A DNA stretch of 64,000 nucleotides from Acetobacter malorum (GTDB lineage Bacteria; Pseudomonadota; Alphaproteobacteria; Acetobacterales; Acetobacteraceae), in the NCBI RefSeq assembly GCF_001580615.1, contig NZ_LHZC01000051.1, positions 1 through 64,000 of the forward strand. The letters run 5' to 3'. The translations under genes were made by a program, and so were the position numbers. The stretch's first letter is position 1, and each line of letters opens with the position of its first letter. A model generated the notes under the pieces. It searched no databases and was not told the origin of the DNA. It was given only the letters and a program-made list of their open reading frames with translations. Positions 52,614 to 60,840 of this stretch are shown here, piece by piece.

Positions 52614-54134
52614 ATTTCAGTAATCAAGAAAGCCACAGGCCTCACCTCAACCGAGCAATATCTTAGCAAAATTGCAGACGATACGTTTCTCGACCTCTGG
52701 TCTTGGCCAAACGTGTTTAGAAAACCCGGGAAAGAGTTATGCGATCTTTTCGTGGTTTGTGGTGATGACATAATAATATTCAGTGACAAGAATATCACAT
52801 GGCCAGAATCAACCGATAATATCTCAGAATTAGCATGGAAGCGATGGTATAATCGCGCGATTGAGGAATCTGTTAAGAAAATCCGGAAAGCTGATACTTC
52901 TATAAGAAAAAATCCTCAGGCGATTTTTGCAGATGCAAAATGTGAGCATCGGATTCCGATTGAACTGCCGCCAATTGACCGTAGACGAGTCCATGGGATC
53001 TGCGTGACTACAGGAGGGGAGCAGGCGGCGTCGTCCTATTTTGACGATCCAGATGGGACATTCATGATTATGCCTTTTCTCCGCGGGAAAGATCATGTCG
53101 ACTTTACTCGCCCACATCATATGCCGTTTTGCATTGGTGACGTCGATCCAGATGGTCCGTTTGTCCATGTATTCAATATGGCAACGCTCGATGTTGTCAT
53201 GTCAGAATTCGATACAATAACCGATTTCACAAAATATCTTAACGCTAGAGCAGATATCATCCGATCAGGCAGATTATCATTTTCCCCAAGTGAAACAGAG
53301 ATGGTGGCCAATTACCTGCAGACGATAGGGCCGGACGGAGAACATCGTTTCCCTATGACATCAGATGTGCGAGGTGCCAAATTCGACTCTGACATGGCCA
53401 TCGCGTTTGTACAGGGCGAATATGCCTGTCTCGTCCACTCCCCCGAATATCAACGACGCGAGGCGGCAAACCGCACCTCATATGAGTGGGATCGGCTTAT
53501 CGGCTTTTTCACCCATCACGTGTTAAACGGCACTCAATTTCGTATCCTCGATACAGATCCTACCGTTGAACTTGCAGAACGTGGGCTGCGTATCATGGCG
53601 AGAGAAGATCGAGTCCAACGGCGTGCGCTTGCAAGCGCAATAATTGGCGCACGCAAGGCGCTCGAAGAGCAGAAAGCGGGACGGCTCACCCGTATCGCAG
53701 TGACGCGTGATCGATCTACAAACGAAAAGGTCGCTTATGTCTTTCTGGTCCTCGCCGGTGCCAATTCAATGGAGCAAGAGAGCTACCGACGGGTCAGGGC
53801 AATGATTCTGGAGACGTATTGCCTTGCTACACTGCACGACGACTGTGATATCAAACTGTGCGTAGGGATCGCCGTTATGGCGATATCTGAAGAAGGCGAA
53901 TCCGAGGATCTTATTGCCATTCCTCAGCAAAAATGGACACCTAAAGACATCGAAGAGTTAAGCGTGGCTCGCAAAAATTTTGATGTCCTGCAAAAGCCAC
54001 TCAAACTAAAAACCATACCCTTTCATGTTCATGCGACCAGCTTTCCACCAGACCCTGCATTTGAAGGTATGAGTCGCCAGCAACGACGTGCGCTAGAACG
54101 TCAAAGAGCCAAACAACAAGGGCGAGTAAGGTAA
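52614..54134 (+). CDS. NERD/PD-(D/E)xK-like protein of unknown function, probable ATT start
   Basis: 506 residues if read from an ATT codon with AGAAGGAG nine bases upstream; the first GTG is 33 codons later, although the protein-like sequence (SVIKKATGLTSTEQYLSKIADDTFLDLWSWPN) clearly begins before it. The N-terminal region (FRKPGKELCDLFVVCGDDIIIFSDKNITWPE) resembles the nuclease-like NERD/PD-(D/E)xK cores, with a Glu, Asp and Lys at suitable spacing. The middle and C-terminal parts are unfamiliar; the end MSRQQRRALERQRAKQQ is basic. A hairpin repeat shared with the 56.3-kb gene follows it. Likely a defence or toxin-like cargo gene, by location. Confidence 0.7.
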   Translation: MSVIKKATGLTSTEQYLSKIADDTFLDLWSWPNVFRKPGKELCDLFVVCGDDIIIFSDKNITWPESTDNISELAWKRWYNRAIEESVKKIRKADTSIRKNPQAIFADAKCEHRIPIELPPIDRRRVHGICVTTGGEQAASSYFDDPDGTFMIMPFLRGKDHVDFTRPHHMPFCIGDVDPDGPFVHVFNMATLDVVMSEFDTITDFTKYLNARADIIRSGRLSFSPSETEMVANYLQTIGPDGEHRFPMTSDVRGAKFDSDMAIAFVQGEYACLVHSPEYQRREAANRTSYEWDRLIGFFTHHVLNGTQFRILDTDPTVELAERGLRIMAREDRVQRRALASAIIGARKALEEQKAGRLTRIAVTRDRSTNEKVAYVFLVLAGANSMEQESYRRVRAMILETYCLATLHDDCDIKLCVGIAVMAISEEGESEDLIAIPQQKWTPKDIEELSVARKNFDVLQKPLKLKTIPFHVHATSFPPDPAFEGMSRQQRRALERQRAKQQGRVR

Positions 54135-54226
54135 CAAATAAAGCGCAGCTCAACGTGAACAGATGTCTATTTATTGATATTTGTATCCGTAACCTGACAT
54201 TCCGCTCTCCCCCAAATCTGACATCA

Positions 54227-54318
54227 AGAGGGGGTTCACGGGGGAGAGCAGTGCTCTCCCCCTGACCAGTTTGCAAACCATCGCGACACAACGTGTCCGC
54301 TGGTTTGCACGACTGGCT
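54227..54318. repeat. 92-bp hairpin-rich repeat, copy A
   Basis: Matches copy B at 57825-57916 almost base for base. It contains a GGGGGAGAGC/GCTCTCCCCC hairpin and, 10 bp later, a two-tier stem: GCAAACCA/TGGTTTGC outside and GACAC-AAC-GTGTC inside. It lies about 90 bp after a nuclease-like gene. Might be a structured RNA end, an origin of transfer or a recombination site. Confidence 0.8.
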
Positions 54319-54501
54319 CTCCTCTTTTCTCTCCTCTTTTTTGACAAGTTAGCTTCACGCCATACATGGTTCCTTCTCTCTTTTGGCTTGACGCCACCAG
54401 AGTGTTTAACCAAAATCAGAAGTAGAAAATTCAACCAGAAGACCGCGTGTCATTATCCGCTGTCTTTTCAAGATGTTGCGAAGCTGACCTTGCGGGTCAG
54501 T

Positions 54502-54529
54502 GCGGGTTCGAGTCCCGCAGTTCGCACCA
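54502..54529 (+). repeat. att-B copy 2 (tRNA 3' end) next to an integrase
   Basis: GCGGGTTCGAGTCCCGCAGTTCGCACCA: T-arm, acceptor strand and CCA of a tRNA whose body is missing. A short upstream GCGAA could pair with TTCGC but there is no D- or anticodon arm. It is the most complete of the three copies, and an integrase gene starts 90 bp downstream, as expected for an attL end. The isotype cannot be told from the 3' end alone. Confidence 0.75.
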
Positions 54530-54618
54530 CAGACACCTGAAATAGCACGATTTTTCGGCTGAATGAGGGGCAAAGGCTGTCTTTGCTCCATCGTCCTTCC
54601 CCACTGAGGGAAGATTTT

Positions 54619-55992
54619 ATGCTCCGTGTCCGAGGCACTACCTACCACTTCCGCCGTATAGTTCCCCCTGCCCTGCGAACAGCCTTAAACCGGCGGGAAA
54701 TCTGGGTTTCCCTGAAAACCGGCTATCAGAATGAAGCCCGCAAACGCGCTTCTCTGCTTCATGCCAGAACCACAGAACTGTTCATGCAAGCGCATTCCAC
54801 ACTGGCTGAGCCAGACGCCTTAAGCAGGCTTGAGGGACTGCTGGTTTCACTGCGGGATTTGCAGAGCGTGAACCTACCTTCATCTGCTCAGGAAACGGGG
54901 TCCGTGCCGGTGTCAGCACCGATGCCAAAACCCCAAACGGTGAAGAAACCAGCCAAAACACCCAAAGCTGCCCCCTTGATGCTGTCGGGTGCCTTAAAAC
55001 GCTTCGTGCTGGACAATCCCCATGCCAGTGCTGACACCAAGAAAGCCACACAACGAGCTGTAGACCTCTTCCTGCAAGCTTTCGGAGATGCGCCTGTGTC
55101 CATTATTGGTGGCGAGAAGGCCGGAGTCTTCCGTGACCTGCTGTTTTCCCTGCCAGCCTCACTGGGTAAACGCAAAAGCAGCCTTACCCTTGAAGAAGAG
55201 GCTCAGAGGGCCAAAGAGGGAGGTCTGCCGACCCTGAGCGGGAAAAGCGTCAAGAACCACATGATGCGCCTCTCTGCGCTTTGGAACCAGTTACACCAGC
55301 GGGAACTGGTCGCACGCAACCCATGGACTGGCTGGAATTTCGAGAATGGACAGAAGACCGTCAGAAGAAGCTGGACGGTAAAAGAACTGGCTTTGCTGGC
55401 TTCTGCGTCATGGCATAGCAAGTCCGTGCCAGAACAGACCTTCCGACTGGTCACCCTTATTGCAGCCTATTCGGGCATGAGGCTGGGTGAAACCTGTACC
55501 CTGCGCAAAGAAGACCTCCAGACCGTTGACGGTATCCCCTGCTTTTTGGTCAGACCACATTCTGATGACGGATGGACACCAAAAACAGACGCCAGCACTC
55601 GCGTGGTGCCTGTCCACCCAAAACTGATTGAAGCGCGAGTTCTGGCCCTTAAGGATACCACTGACGGCCCTTACCTCATTCCCGGTCTGGAAACCTCGAA
55701 ACAGGGTGTCAGGGGCGCAACACTGGGACGAGCTTTCTCGTTGCTCAAGACCCGTATCGGTCTCCCCGCTGAAATCACCTTCCATTCGTTCCGGCACACA
55801 GTCTCGACCCAGCTCAGAAACGCAGATGCCAATATCCGGGAGGTCTGGATTGACCGCCTGCTGGGTCATGAAGCCACCCATAAGAGCCAAGGGACAACCA
55901 CCTATCTGACCGGAATCTCAACAGCCAATCTCAGGCAAACCATAGAGGCCATAAGCTACCCGGAAACAGCCTTCAAAAAGGGAACGTTTTAA
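54619..55992 (+). CDS. Tyrosine integrase of the att-B elements
   Basis: 457 residues. N-terminal DUF6538-type domain (MLRVRGTTYHFRRIVPPALRTALNRREIWVSL), core-binding domain in the middle, and catalytic residues Arg in YSGMRLGETCTLR, Lys in DGWTPKTDASTR, His-x-x-Arg in TFHSFRHTVSTQL, His in LLGHEATHKSQG and Tyr in TTTYLTGIS. A GAGGGA ribosome site supports the ATG chosen. Unrelated in detail to the tRNA-Glu integrase. It should recognise the att-B tRNA end directly upstream. Confidence 0.92.
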   Translation: MLRVRGTTYHFRRIVPPALRTALNRREIWVSLKTGYQNEARKRASLLHARTTELFMQAHSTLAEPDALSRLEGLLVSLRDLQSVNLPSSAQETGSVPVSAPMPKPQTVKKPAKTPKAAPLMLSGALKRFVLDNPHASADTKKATQRAVDLFLQAFGDAPVSIIGGEKAGVFRDLLFSLPASLGKRKSSLTLEEEAQRAKEGGLPTLSGKSVKNHMMRLSALWNQLHQRELVARNPWTGWNFENGQKTVRRSWTVKELALLASASWHSKSVPEQTFRLVTLIAAYSGMRLGETCTLRKEDLQTVDGIPCFLVRPHSDDGWTPKTDASTRVVPVHPKLIEARVLALKDTTDGPYLIPGLETSKQGVRGATLGRAFSLLKTRIGLPAEITFHSFRHTVSTQLRNADANIREVWIDRLLGHEATHKSQGTTTYLTGISTANLRQTIEAISYPETAFKKGTF

Positions 55993-56264
55993 AAGGGAGC
56001 CAGCAGTGCCCAATGGCTACCCATTGAGCATCTGGCAAGGGGGAATACTTCCCCCGTTGACCCCTTAAAGCGCAGAAAAATAAGGTTTCATTTAATGACC
56101 GCTTACGCTTTCAACCAAGCCATTGATGTGTGGGGCTGCCTATCACGAAAGCAGTCATTTAAGCGGTCCGCAAAAGAGGTAAATCGCTCAGAGAACGGAG
56201 CTTTACAACATCGTTGGGGCCGCTAATTTATCGGGAATTGATAAAGCATAAGAGGCAGTAAAGC

Positions 56265-57683
56265 GTGACTAGACGAGCAAAAAATACAAACGACGATTTT
56301 GAAACCCGCGAAGAGCGACTTCGGGAAAGCTTAAAAGAACAGACAGAACGCTCTATTGCACTGCGATCTAAAGATCGGGAATTTCACGGACTAGAGCGAG
56401 AATTCCGCTATCATCAGGAGCAGATGATTGTGGATTTTTCTAAGTCTAAAGACATTAAGCATCCTCGCGATGTCGGTAATGTTCGCGAGAAAATTCTGAG
56501 AAATTTTCTTACAACAAGTGGATTTCTACCAAAACGTTATACAGTTTCGAGCAGCAGCATTCGAGTGGCATCCCCTACAGGACATCTCAGCAACGAGATT
56601 GATATCGCTTTATATGATGCTGAAGATTCCCTGTCACTTATGAATCGAGAGGATATTTTTGAAGTTCTTCCTATCGAGAGTGTTTATGGCGTCATCCAGG
56701 TAAAATCACGTTTGAACCGGGAAGAGATTAGAAATGGCCTTGCCAACTTGGCATCGTTCAAACGGCTCGACCGGCAAATAGGCGACCAGGGAGGAAACAT
56801 TTTGGGTGCGCCAAAAGAAAGGCGTGGTTTCGGGATTCTATTTGCCTATGACAGTGACCTAAAATGGCAAGAAATATATCAGGAAATTGAGAGCTTTGCG
56901 CAACTGCACCCTCAAACAGAGTGGGCAAATGCAATCTGCATTCTAAATCGGGGATGGTTCGTTCATGGGTCCAGCACGATGAGTTCCGCTCTAAATAGTC
57001 ACATAGAGGCAATCGAAGAACTGCAGATACATGGTATGCCCGACCGGCAGGGCACCGCACTATACGCTTTTTATGATGTTTTACTCACCCTCCTGCGAAG
57101 TACTACAATATATCCGGCGGAATGGCGTCAATACTATCGACTGCCATTAACTGCCGGAAAATATTCCTATAGTTATTATATGATGCATTTCTCCGAGATG
57201 GGCAGATGCGAAAAACATGGTGATTACGCAAGAAAGATCGAGCCAGAAAAATTGGAGAAAGTGATTAATTGGTGTCAAACAACAACGCCAATTAATTGGA
57301 TCAAGGCGCATAATATTGCGTATAATCAGCCAGAAGACGAGGCCGCGTATGCGCGTCAGCCGATGGACGTGCATATATATAATCCAGACAATCTTCCATT
57401 ATCTGAGATATTGGTGCAGGACGATACATTGGATGGCCAACAGATTAAATCGCTAGCTTATGATTGGATAATCAGCGACAATATGAATATCTGGATACCA
57501 TATCACTACACAATCTCCGAATTAATTGTATCAATTTGCCCGCAATGTTTGGTGGGTATTATGAAAAAAGCGGGACGTGATGCGCAGCCGAAAAAGGTCA
57601 GGATACGTCGAAAGAGCATTACTGGGAATACACAGACTGTGAAGAAAGAAGCTTCACCGAAAAAGGCATCAACCAAAACATGA
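56265..57683 (+). CDS. DUF6602-like protein with nuclease-type core
   Basis: 472 residues. An N-terminal coiled-coil-like basic stretch is followed by a domain reading IKHPRDVGNVREKILRNFLTTSGFLPKRYTVSS, NEIDIALYDAE and VLPIESVYGVIQVKSRLNREEI, the DUF6602 layout: an Asp-hydrophobic strand and Glu followed by xVK, as in PD-(D/E)xK nucleases. The C-terminal half has a CxxC near the end (ISICPQC) and a Lys-rich tail. Such proteins occur in mobile islands near defence genes. It is the sole cargo gene between the integrase and copy B of the 92-bp repeat. Confidence 0.8.
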   Translation: MTRRAKNTNDDFETREERLRESLKEQTERSIALRSKDREFHGLEREFRYHQEQMIVDFSKSKDIKHPRDVGNVREKILRNFLTTSGFLPKRYTVSSSSIRVASPTGHLSNEIDIALYDAEDSLSLMNREDIFEVLPIESVYGVIQVKSRLNREEIRNGLANLASFKRLDRQIGDQGGNILGAPKERRGFGILFAYDSDLKWQEIYQEIESFAQLHPQTEWANAICILNRGWFVHGSSTMSSALNSHIEAIEELQIHGMPDRQGTALYAFYDVLLTLLRSTTIYPAEWRQYYRLPLTAGKYSYSYYMMHFSEMGRCEKHGDYARKIEPEKLEKVINWCQTTTPINWIKAHNIAYNQPEDEAAYARQPMDVHIYNPDNLPLSEILVQDDTLDGQQIKSLAYDWIISDNMNIWIPYHYTISELIVSICPQCLVGIMKKAGRDAQPKKVRIRRKSITGNTQTVKKEASPKKASTKT

Positions 57684-57824
57684 CCGTAGTGCTCTAACTC
57701 GCATTTGGCGAGCCACTGCACTCCAACCGAAGGGAACGCAGTGCTGCCGCGCTAGATGAATATCGGCTTTAACTCTGCCAAACCTGAAAGCCGACAGGCC
57801 GGAATCTCCCAAAATCTAACTTAA

Positions 57825-57916
57825 AGAGGGGGTTCACGGGGGAGAGCTTTGCTCTCACCCTGACCAGTTTGCAAACCATCGCGACACAACGTGTCCGCTG
57901 GTTTGCACGGCTGGCT
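57825..57916. repeat. 92-bp hairpin-rich repeat, copy B
   Basis: Second copy of the element at 54227-54318; the first hairpin has TTT in place of AGT in its loop and one mismatched base in its stem. The two-tier second stem is unchanged. It follows the DUF6602-like gene by about 140 bp, the same position relative to cargo as copy A. Confidence 0.8.
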
Positions 57917-57952
57917 ATCCTAAATATTGCGCCCCAATTTGCAGAGGAAACT

Positions 57953-58351
57953 TTAATGACAAACGAAATGCTGTCGTAACCAGACGGCAAATGCCTCCTC
58001 TTCCATACCACCTGAAGCAAGTGTCACCATAACCTCTACCGCCTCTGGGGCATGGACCTGAATACGCACCCCATTCACTCTCAGAAACAGTACGCAGCAA
58101 CTCCAGGCCGTCCGCTTGTTTGCATCATTAAAAGGATGATTGCGGGCTATACCGTAAGCATAGGCTGCCGCCAAAGTAGCCATATCAGGCGCTTCACTCT
58201 CCGCATAATGCCAACGATTTTCTGGCCGCGCTAACGCGCTATGCAACAAGTCTTCGCTTTTGACACCTTGCGTTCCTCCATATTCCCTGAGTGCCTGGTC
58301 ATGCATAAACAGCACCACATCAGGTTCAAGAAACTCTGGCTTCTCCGTCAT
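57953..58351 (-). CDS. doc: Doc-family toxin (death-on-curing, Fic fold)
   Basis: 132 residues. It contains the Fic/Doc core HPFNDANKRTAW with the catalytic His and the Lys-for-Gly change that turns Fic into a kinase of EF-Tu in phage P1 Doc. Short length and N-terminal EFLEPDVVLFMHDQALREYGG fit the Doc family. It follows its AbrB-type antitoxin with a 1-base stop/start overlap, and is the usual stabilisation module of a mobile element. Confidence 0.92.
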   Translation of the reverse strand: MTEKPEFLEPDVVLFMHDQALREYGGTQGVKSEDLLHSALARPENRWHYAESEAPDMATLAAAYAYGIARNHPFNDANKRTAWSCCVLFLRVNGVRIQVHAPEAVEVMVTLASGGMEEEAFAVWLRQHFVCH

Positions 58352-58578
58352 TACCGCTTAGCCAGTTCCTGAAGCACATCAGCCTGCTCTCGAAGCGTCT
58401 CACGCGCCATTTGCATCTGACGTTCCAACTTCAAATTACGCTTTACCAGCTTGATGCCATCGGCCATCTCAACAAGCGTGAGTTCCTGCCCTACTTCCAG
58501 ACCCAGCCGAATACGTGTTTCAGCAGGAAGGGTAATTCCGATAGAGTTTCCCTGTTTCCGCACAACAACTGTTTCCAT
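58351..58578 (-). CDS. AbrB/MazE-type antitoxin for Doc
   Basis: 75 residues. Swapped-hairpin AbrB DNA-binding fold: METVVVRKQGNSIGITLPAETRIRLGLEVGQELTLVE, followed by a helical tail (MQMARETLREQADVLQEL) that should bind and neutralise Doc. A 20-codon N-terminal extension is possible but not supported. It lies first in the operon, typical for autoregulated toxin-antitoxin pairs. Usual Doc partners are Phd; AbrB partners also occur. Confidence 0.87.
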   Translation of the reverse strand: METVVVRKQGNSIGITLPAETRIRLGLEVGQELTLVEMADGIKLVKRNLKLERQMQMARETLREQADVLQELAKR

Positions 58579-59190
58579 GACACATCTCCGTAATACAATC
58601 CGTATTACATAGCAGAGGCTATTGGCGCTATTCAACAACGAAACACTTATAAGCAGTCTGCTGAATTAAACTCTGCGCCACTGTCTTGACTGCCCCACGG
58701 GTTTGCCCGCACAGTGAACCCGCAGTCACCATGTGAAGGATGATTTCTTCTGAAATTATCGTTCTATTTCAATGGGTTGTCTGACTGGTTGCGGCCAAGA
58801 CGAGCGGGTTCGAGTCCCGCAGTTCGCAATATCTAAGGCACTGATTTTATTGAAAATCACAAAAAATATGAAATATGAATTTCTACATGGTCGTCTTCCC
58901 AATCAGAGAACTTTTTAGACTTGCGACCGCACTATAAACTTCAGACATCTCGTGCGCTTACGGTCGGACTACGTAACTTTCGCAGATATTACGTCAAGCA
59001 ATCTCCCGAGAATTAGTCGCGCATATGCCCTCTATACGAAACACTGAATACAGCTGACAGAAAACCATGCACCATTTTTGCACCACAATAAGGAAGATTT
59101 AGGGTGACAAGCCGTGAGATTGGATGACATAAATGTATCTGTTTTTCATATAGTTATGACAGGATCCCCCAGATGACCACGGTCTATTTT
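58579..59190. other. Gap with att-B copy 3 and no genes
   Basis: No gene found. A hairpin-like ACGGGTTTGCCCGCAC run lies near 58695, the promoter of the toxin-antitoxin genes at the left, and att-B copy 3 in the first half. The rest is spacer up to the third tRNA-Glu copy. Confidence 0.5.
58804..58828 (+). repeat. att-B copy 3 (tRNA 3' end)
   Basis: GCGGGTTCGAGTCCCGCAGTTCGCA, identical over 25 bp to att-B copy 2 but ending before CCA. It lies right of the toxin-antitoxin genes and would be the attR end of the 4.3-kb element whose integrase begins at 54.6 kb. Confidence 0.75.
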
Positions 59191-59238
59191 TGCCCTCTCA
59201 CGGCGGCAACACGGGTTCGAATCCCGTACGGGACACCA
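59191..59238 (+). repeat. att copy 3 of the tRNA-Glu site
   Basis: 48 bp matching the tRNA-Glu 3' half with a single change (discriminator G to A). It lies 8.6 kb after copy 2, so the island consists of at least two tandem segments bounded by the same site. A decayed integrase follows directly, as at copy 1. Confidence 0.88.
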
Positions 59239-59339
59239 CTGATTTAATTGGCTTTTTTGGCCAAATTCTTCCAAAAAATATGGGTTTTTGCACCATCGCG
59301 AGGCACGTCATAGTGTCCTCTCATGGTGGAAGAAATCAA

Positions 59340-59660
59340 CACGCCAGCAGGTGATATCATGAGCGGGCGCACGGACCCCGCCCCAGGAAGCCTTTACCTC
59401 GCGGTGTAAACTATCGTGGCCCAAAGCAATACATGACCCGTAAGGTAGTCGATGGACGTCGAGTGCAGCAGACTTTCTCCACCGCGGCACAAGCCCGACG
59501 CTAGCTGAATGAAACGGCTGCCCAGACAGAGCTTGGCCAGTTCACAGATACGCGCCCTCTCGACAAGATGACGATTGGCACACTTGTTGAACGGTATCGC
59601 GACGAGTGCATGGCCAATCGGAAAGCCGACCGGATCGGGCACATTCCTGCAATCCTGCGT
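59340..59660 (+). pseudogene. Decayed integrase of the tRNA-Glu type
   Basis: In pieces: RGPKQYMTRKVVDGRRVQQTFS then stop, followed by MTIGTLVERYRDECMANRKADRIGHIPAIL in another frame. These correspond to RGPGQYQARKMVNGKRHRETFA and FGELFERFGRERMIERDADRMGHLPALL of the intact integrase at 23.6 kb. Only the N-terminal third remains. It shows that a third, related element once sat to the right. Confidence 0.75.
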
Positions 59661-59684
59661 GAAACAACAATTTTTCCGGTAAGA

Positions 59685-59924
59685 TTATCAAAATTCTCAG
59701 CGACAGAGGCGTCATGTCGCCTTCACGGATTGCCGGTGCAGTGTCTTGTTGTCGGGCGTGACCTACAATATCCCAAGTGTGCTTTCCCTGCTGCTTATGG
59801 GGTCTCAGAGACAGGAGCGGTGCTTGTCCGCGCCGACGGGTTTGTTGTCTGGAAAACCGTGCGAGCGAACGTATTTCGTCACGAAGATTTATTAAATATT
59901 TTGATTGCAGAACGTGAAATATAA
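59685..59924 (+). pseudogene. C-terminal remnant of a FAD-dependent aromatic monooxygenase
   Basis: The frame after the integrase fragment ends LPVQCLVVGRDLQYPKCAFPAAYGVSETGAVLVRADGFVVWKT. This is the thioredoxin-like tail of phenol/hydroxyphenylpropionate-type flavin monooxygenases, which ends VLVRPDGHVAWR. No FAD domain is present. The deletion junction with the integrase remnant lies around 59680. A former chromosomal or transferred catabolic gene. Confidence 0.5.
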
Positions 59925-59979
59925 AAACCTGTCGAGGCAATTTCTGCTGCTGTAGAATCGTAAGCCATCGGTGAAGGCA

Positions 59980-60840
59980 TCAAAGACCGACCGCTATGAT
60001 CCCGATCAGAACGACGGCAGCGCCCGCGATCCGGCGTGCGAGATGGCCCTCGTGAAAGAGCATGCATGCCAGAAGAGAGCCTATAACGATAGAGGATTCA
60101 CGCAGGGGCGCAACGAGCGCCACTGGCGCCACCTGCATGGCGCTGAGTACGAGGATATAGGCCAACGGGGAAAGCACGGCGACAATAAGGATTGGCGTGG
60201 CGTTTGTGCGAATAGTACTCGGGATCTGATGCCCCCGACGCAGCGCGCTCGGCGTTAGCAATACGCCCTGTAGCAACAGCGTGCCTGTGTAGTAACTTAC
60301 CGGTGCGAGATGCAGCGAAGTCAGTGAATAACTGTCCCAGAGAGTATAGCCTGCAATGGTGGCGCCTGTCGCAGCCCCCCATAATACCCCCTGAAGCGGG
60401 TGGTGACGTGCGCGCCTGAACGGATTACCTGTGACAACGAGAATTCCTGCTATAATCAGGAAAGCGCCGAGCATCGCGAGTGCAGTAAGGCGTTCTCCCA
60501 GCAGGAGAACCGCGAAGAGCATCGTCAGCAATGGTCCCGTGCCGCGTGCTACCGGATAGACCACGCCCAGTTCTGCGCGGTCATATCCGACCTGTAAAAT
60601 CAGAGAGTATGCGATATGGAGCACTGCCGAGACGGCCGCGCCTAAGGCAAGCGGCCAGTCGAGCACCTGTTGCCCCGTGATGACAGGCGTGACGCAGAGT
60701 GGCACACACAGCAGCGCCGAGGTGCCGGTATAGGCCCAGACGAACAGTAGGGTATCACCGCGCTTGTATTTCGAAGCCAGGTTCCATATCGCATGGGCCA
60801 CCGCCGCGACGAGGACTATTTCAACCGTGCCCGGCTGCAT
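59980..60840 (-). CDS. EamA-family (DMT) transporter
   Basis: 286 residues with ten hydrophobic helices in two repeated halves, the EamA layout. Signature bits: AVAHAIWNLASKYKRG in helix 1, VYPVARGTGPLLTMLFAVLLLGERL before helix 5, and LAYILVLSAMQVAPVALVAPLRESSIVIGSLLACMLFHEG in the second half. It exports or imports a small metabolite in the inner membrane. The start codon overlaps the stop of the RpiR-family gene (TGATG), so it is controlled by that regulator. Confidence 0.9.
   Translation of the reverse strand: MQPGTVEIVLVAAVAHAIWNLASKYKRGDTLLFVWAYTGTSALLCVPLCVTPVITGQQVLDWPLALGAAVSAVLHIAYSLILQVGYDRAELGVVYPVARGTGPLLTMLFAVLLLGERLTALAMLGAFLIIAGILVVTGNPFRRARHHPLQGVLWGAATGATIAGYTLWDSYSLTSLHLAPVSYYTGTLLLQGVLLTPSALRRGHQIPSTIRTNATPILIVAVLSPLAYILVLSAMQVAPVALVAPLRESSIVIGSLLACMLFHEGHLARRIAGAAVVLIGIIAVGL

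Noticed and set aside
49000..58830. Second-type tRNA genes at 49.0, 54.5 and 58.8 kb
   Set aside because: Only T-arm and acceptor end present. At 54.5 kb a GCGAA could pair with TTCGC, but no anticodon arm exists.
50515..59238. Extra tRNA-Glu genes at 50.5 and 59.2 kb
   Set aside because: Only the 3' 47-48 bp are present; acceptor 5' strand and D-arm are missing, so they are att scars.
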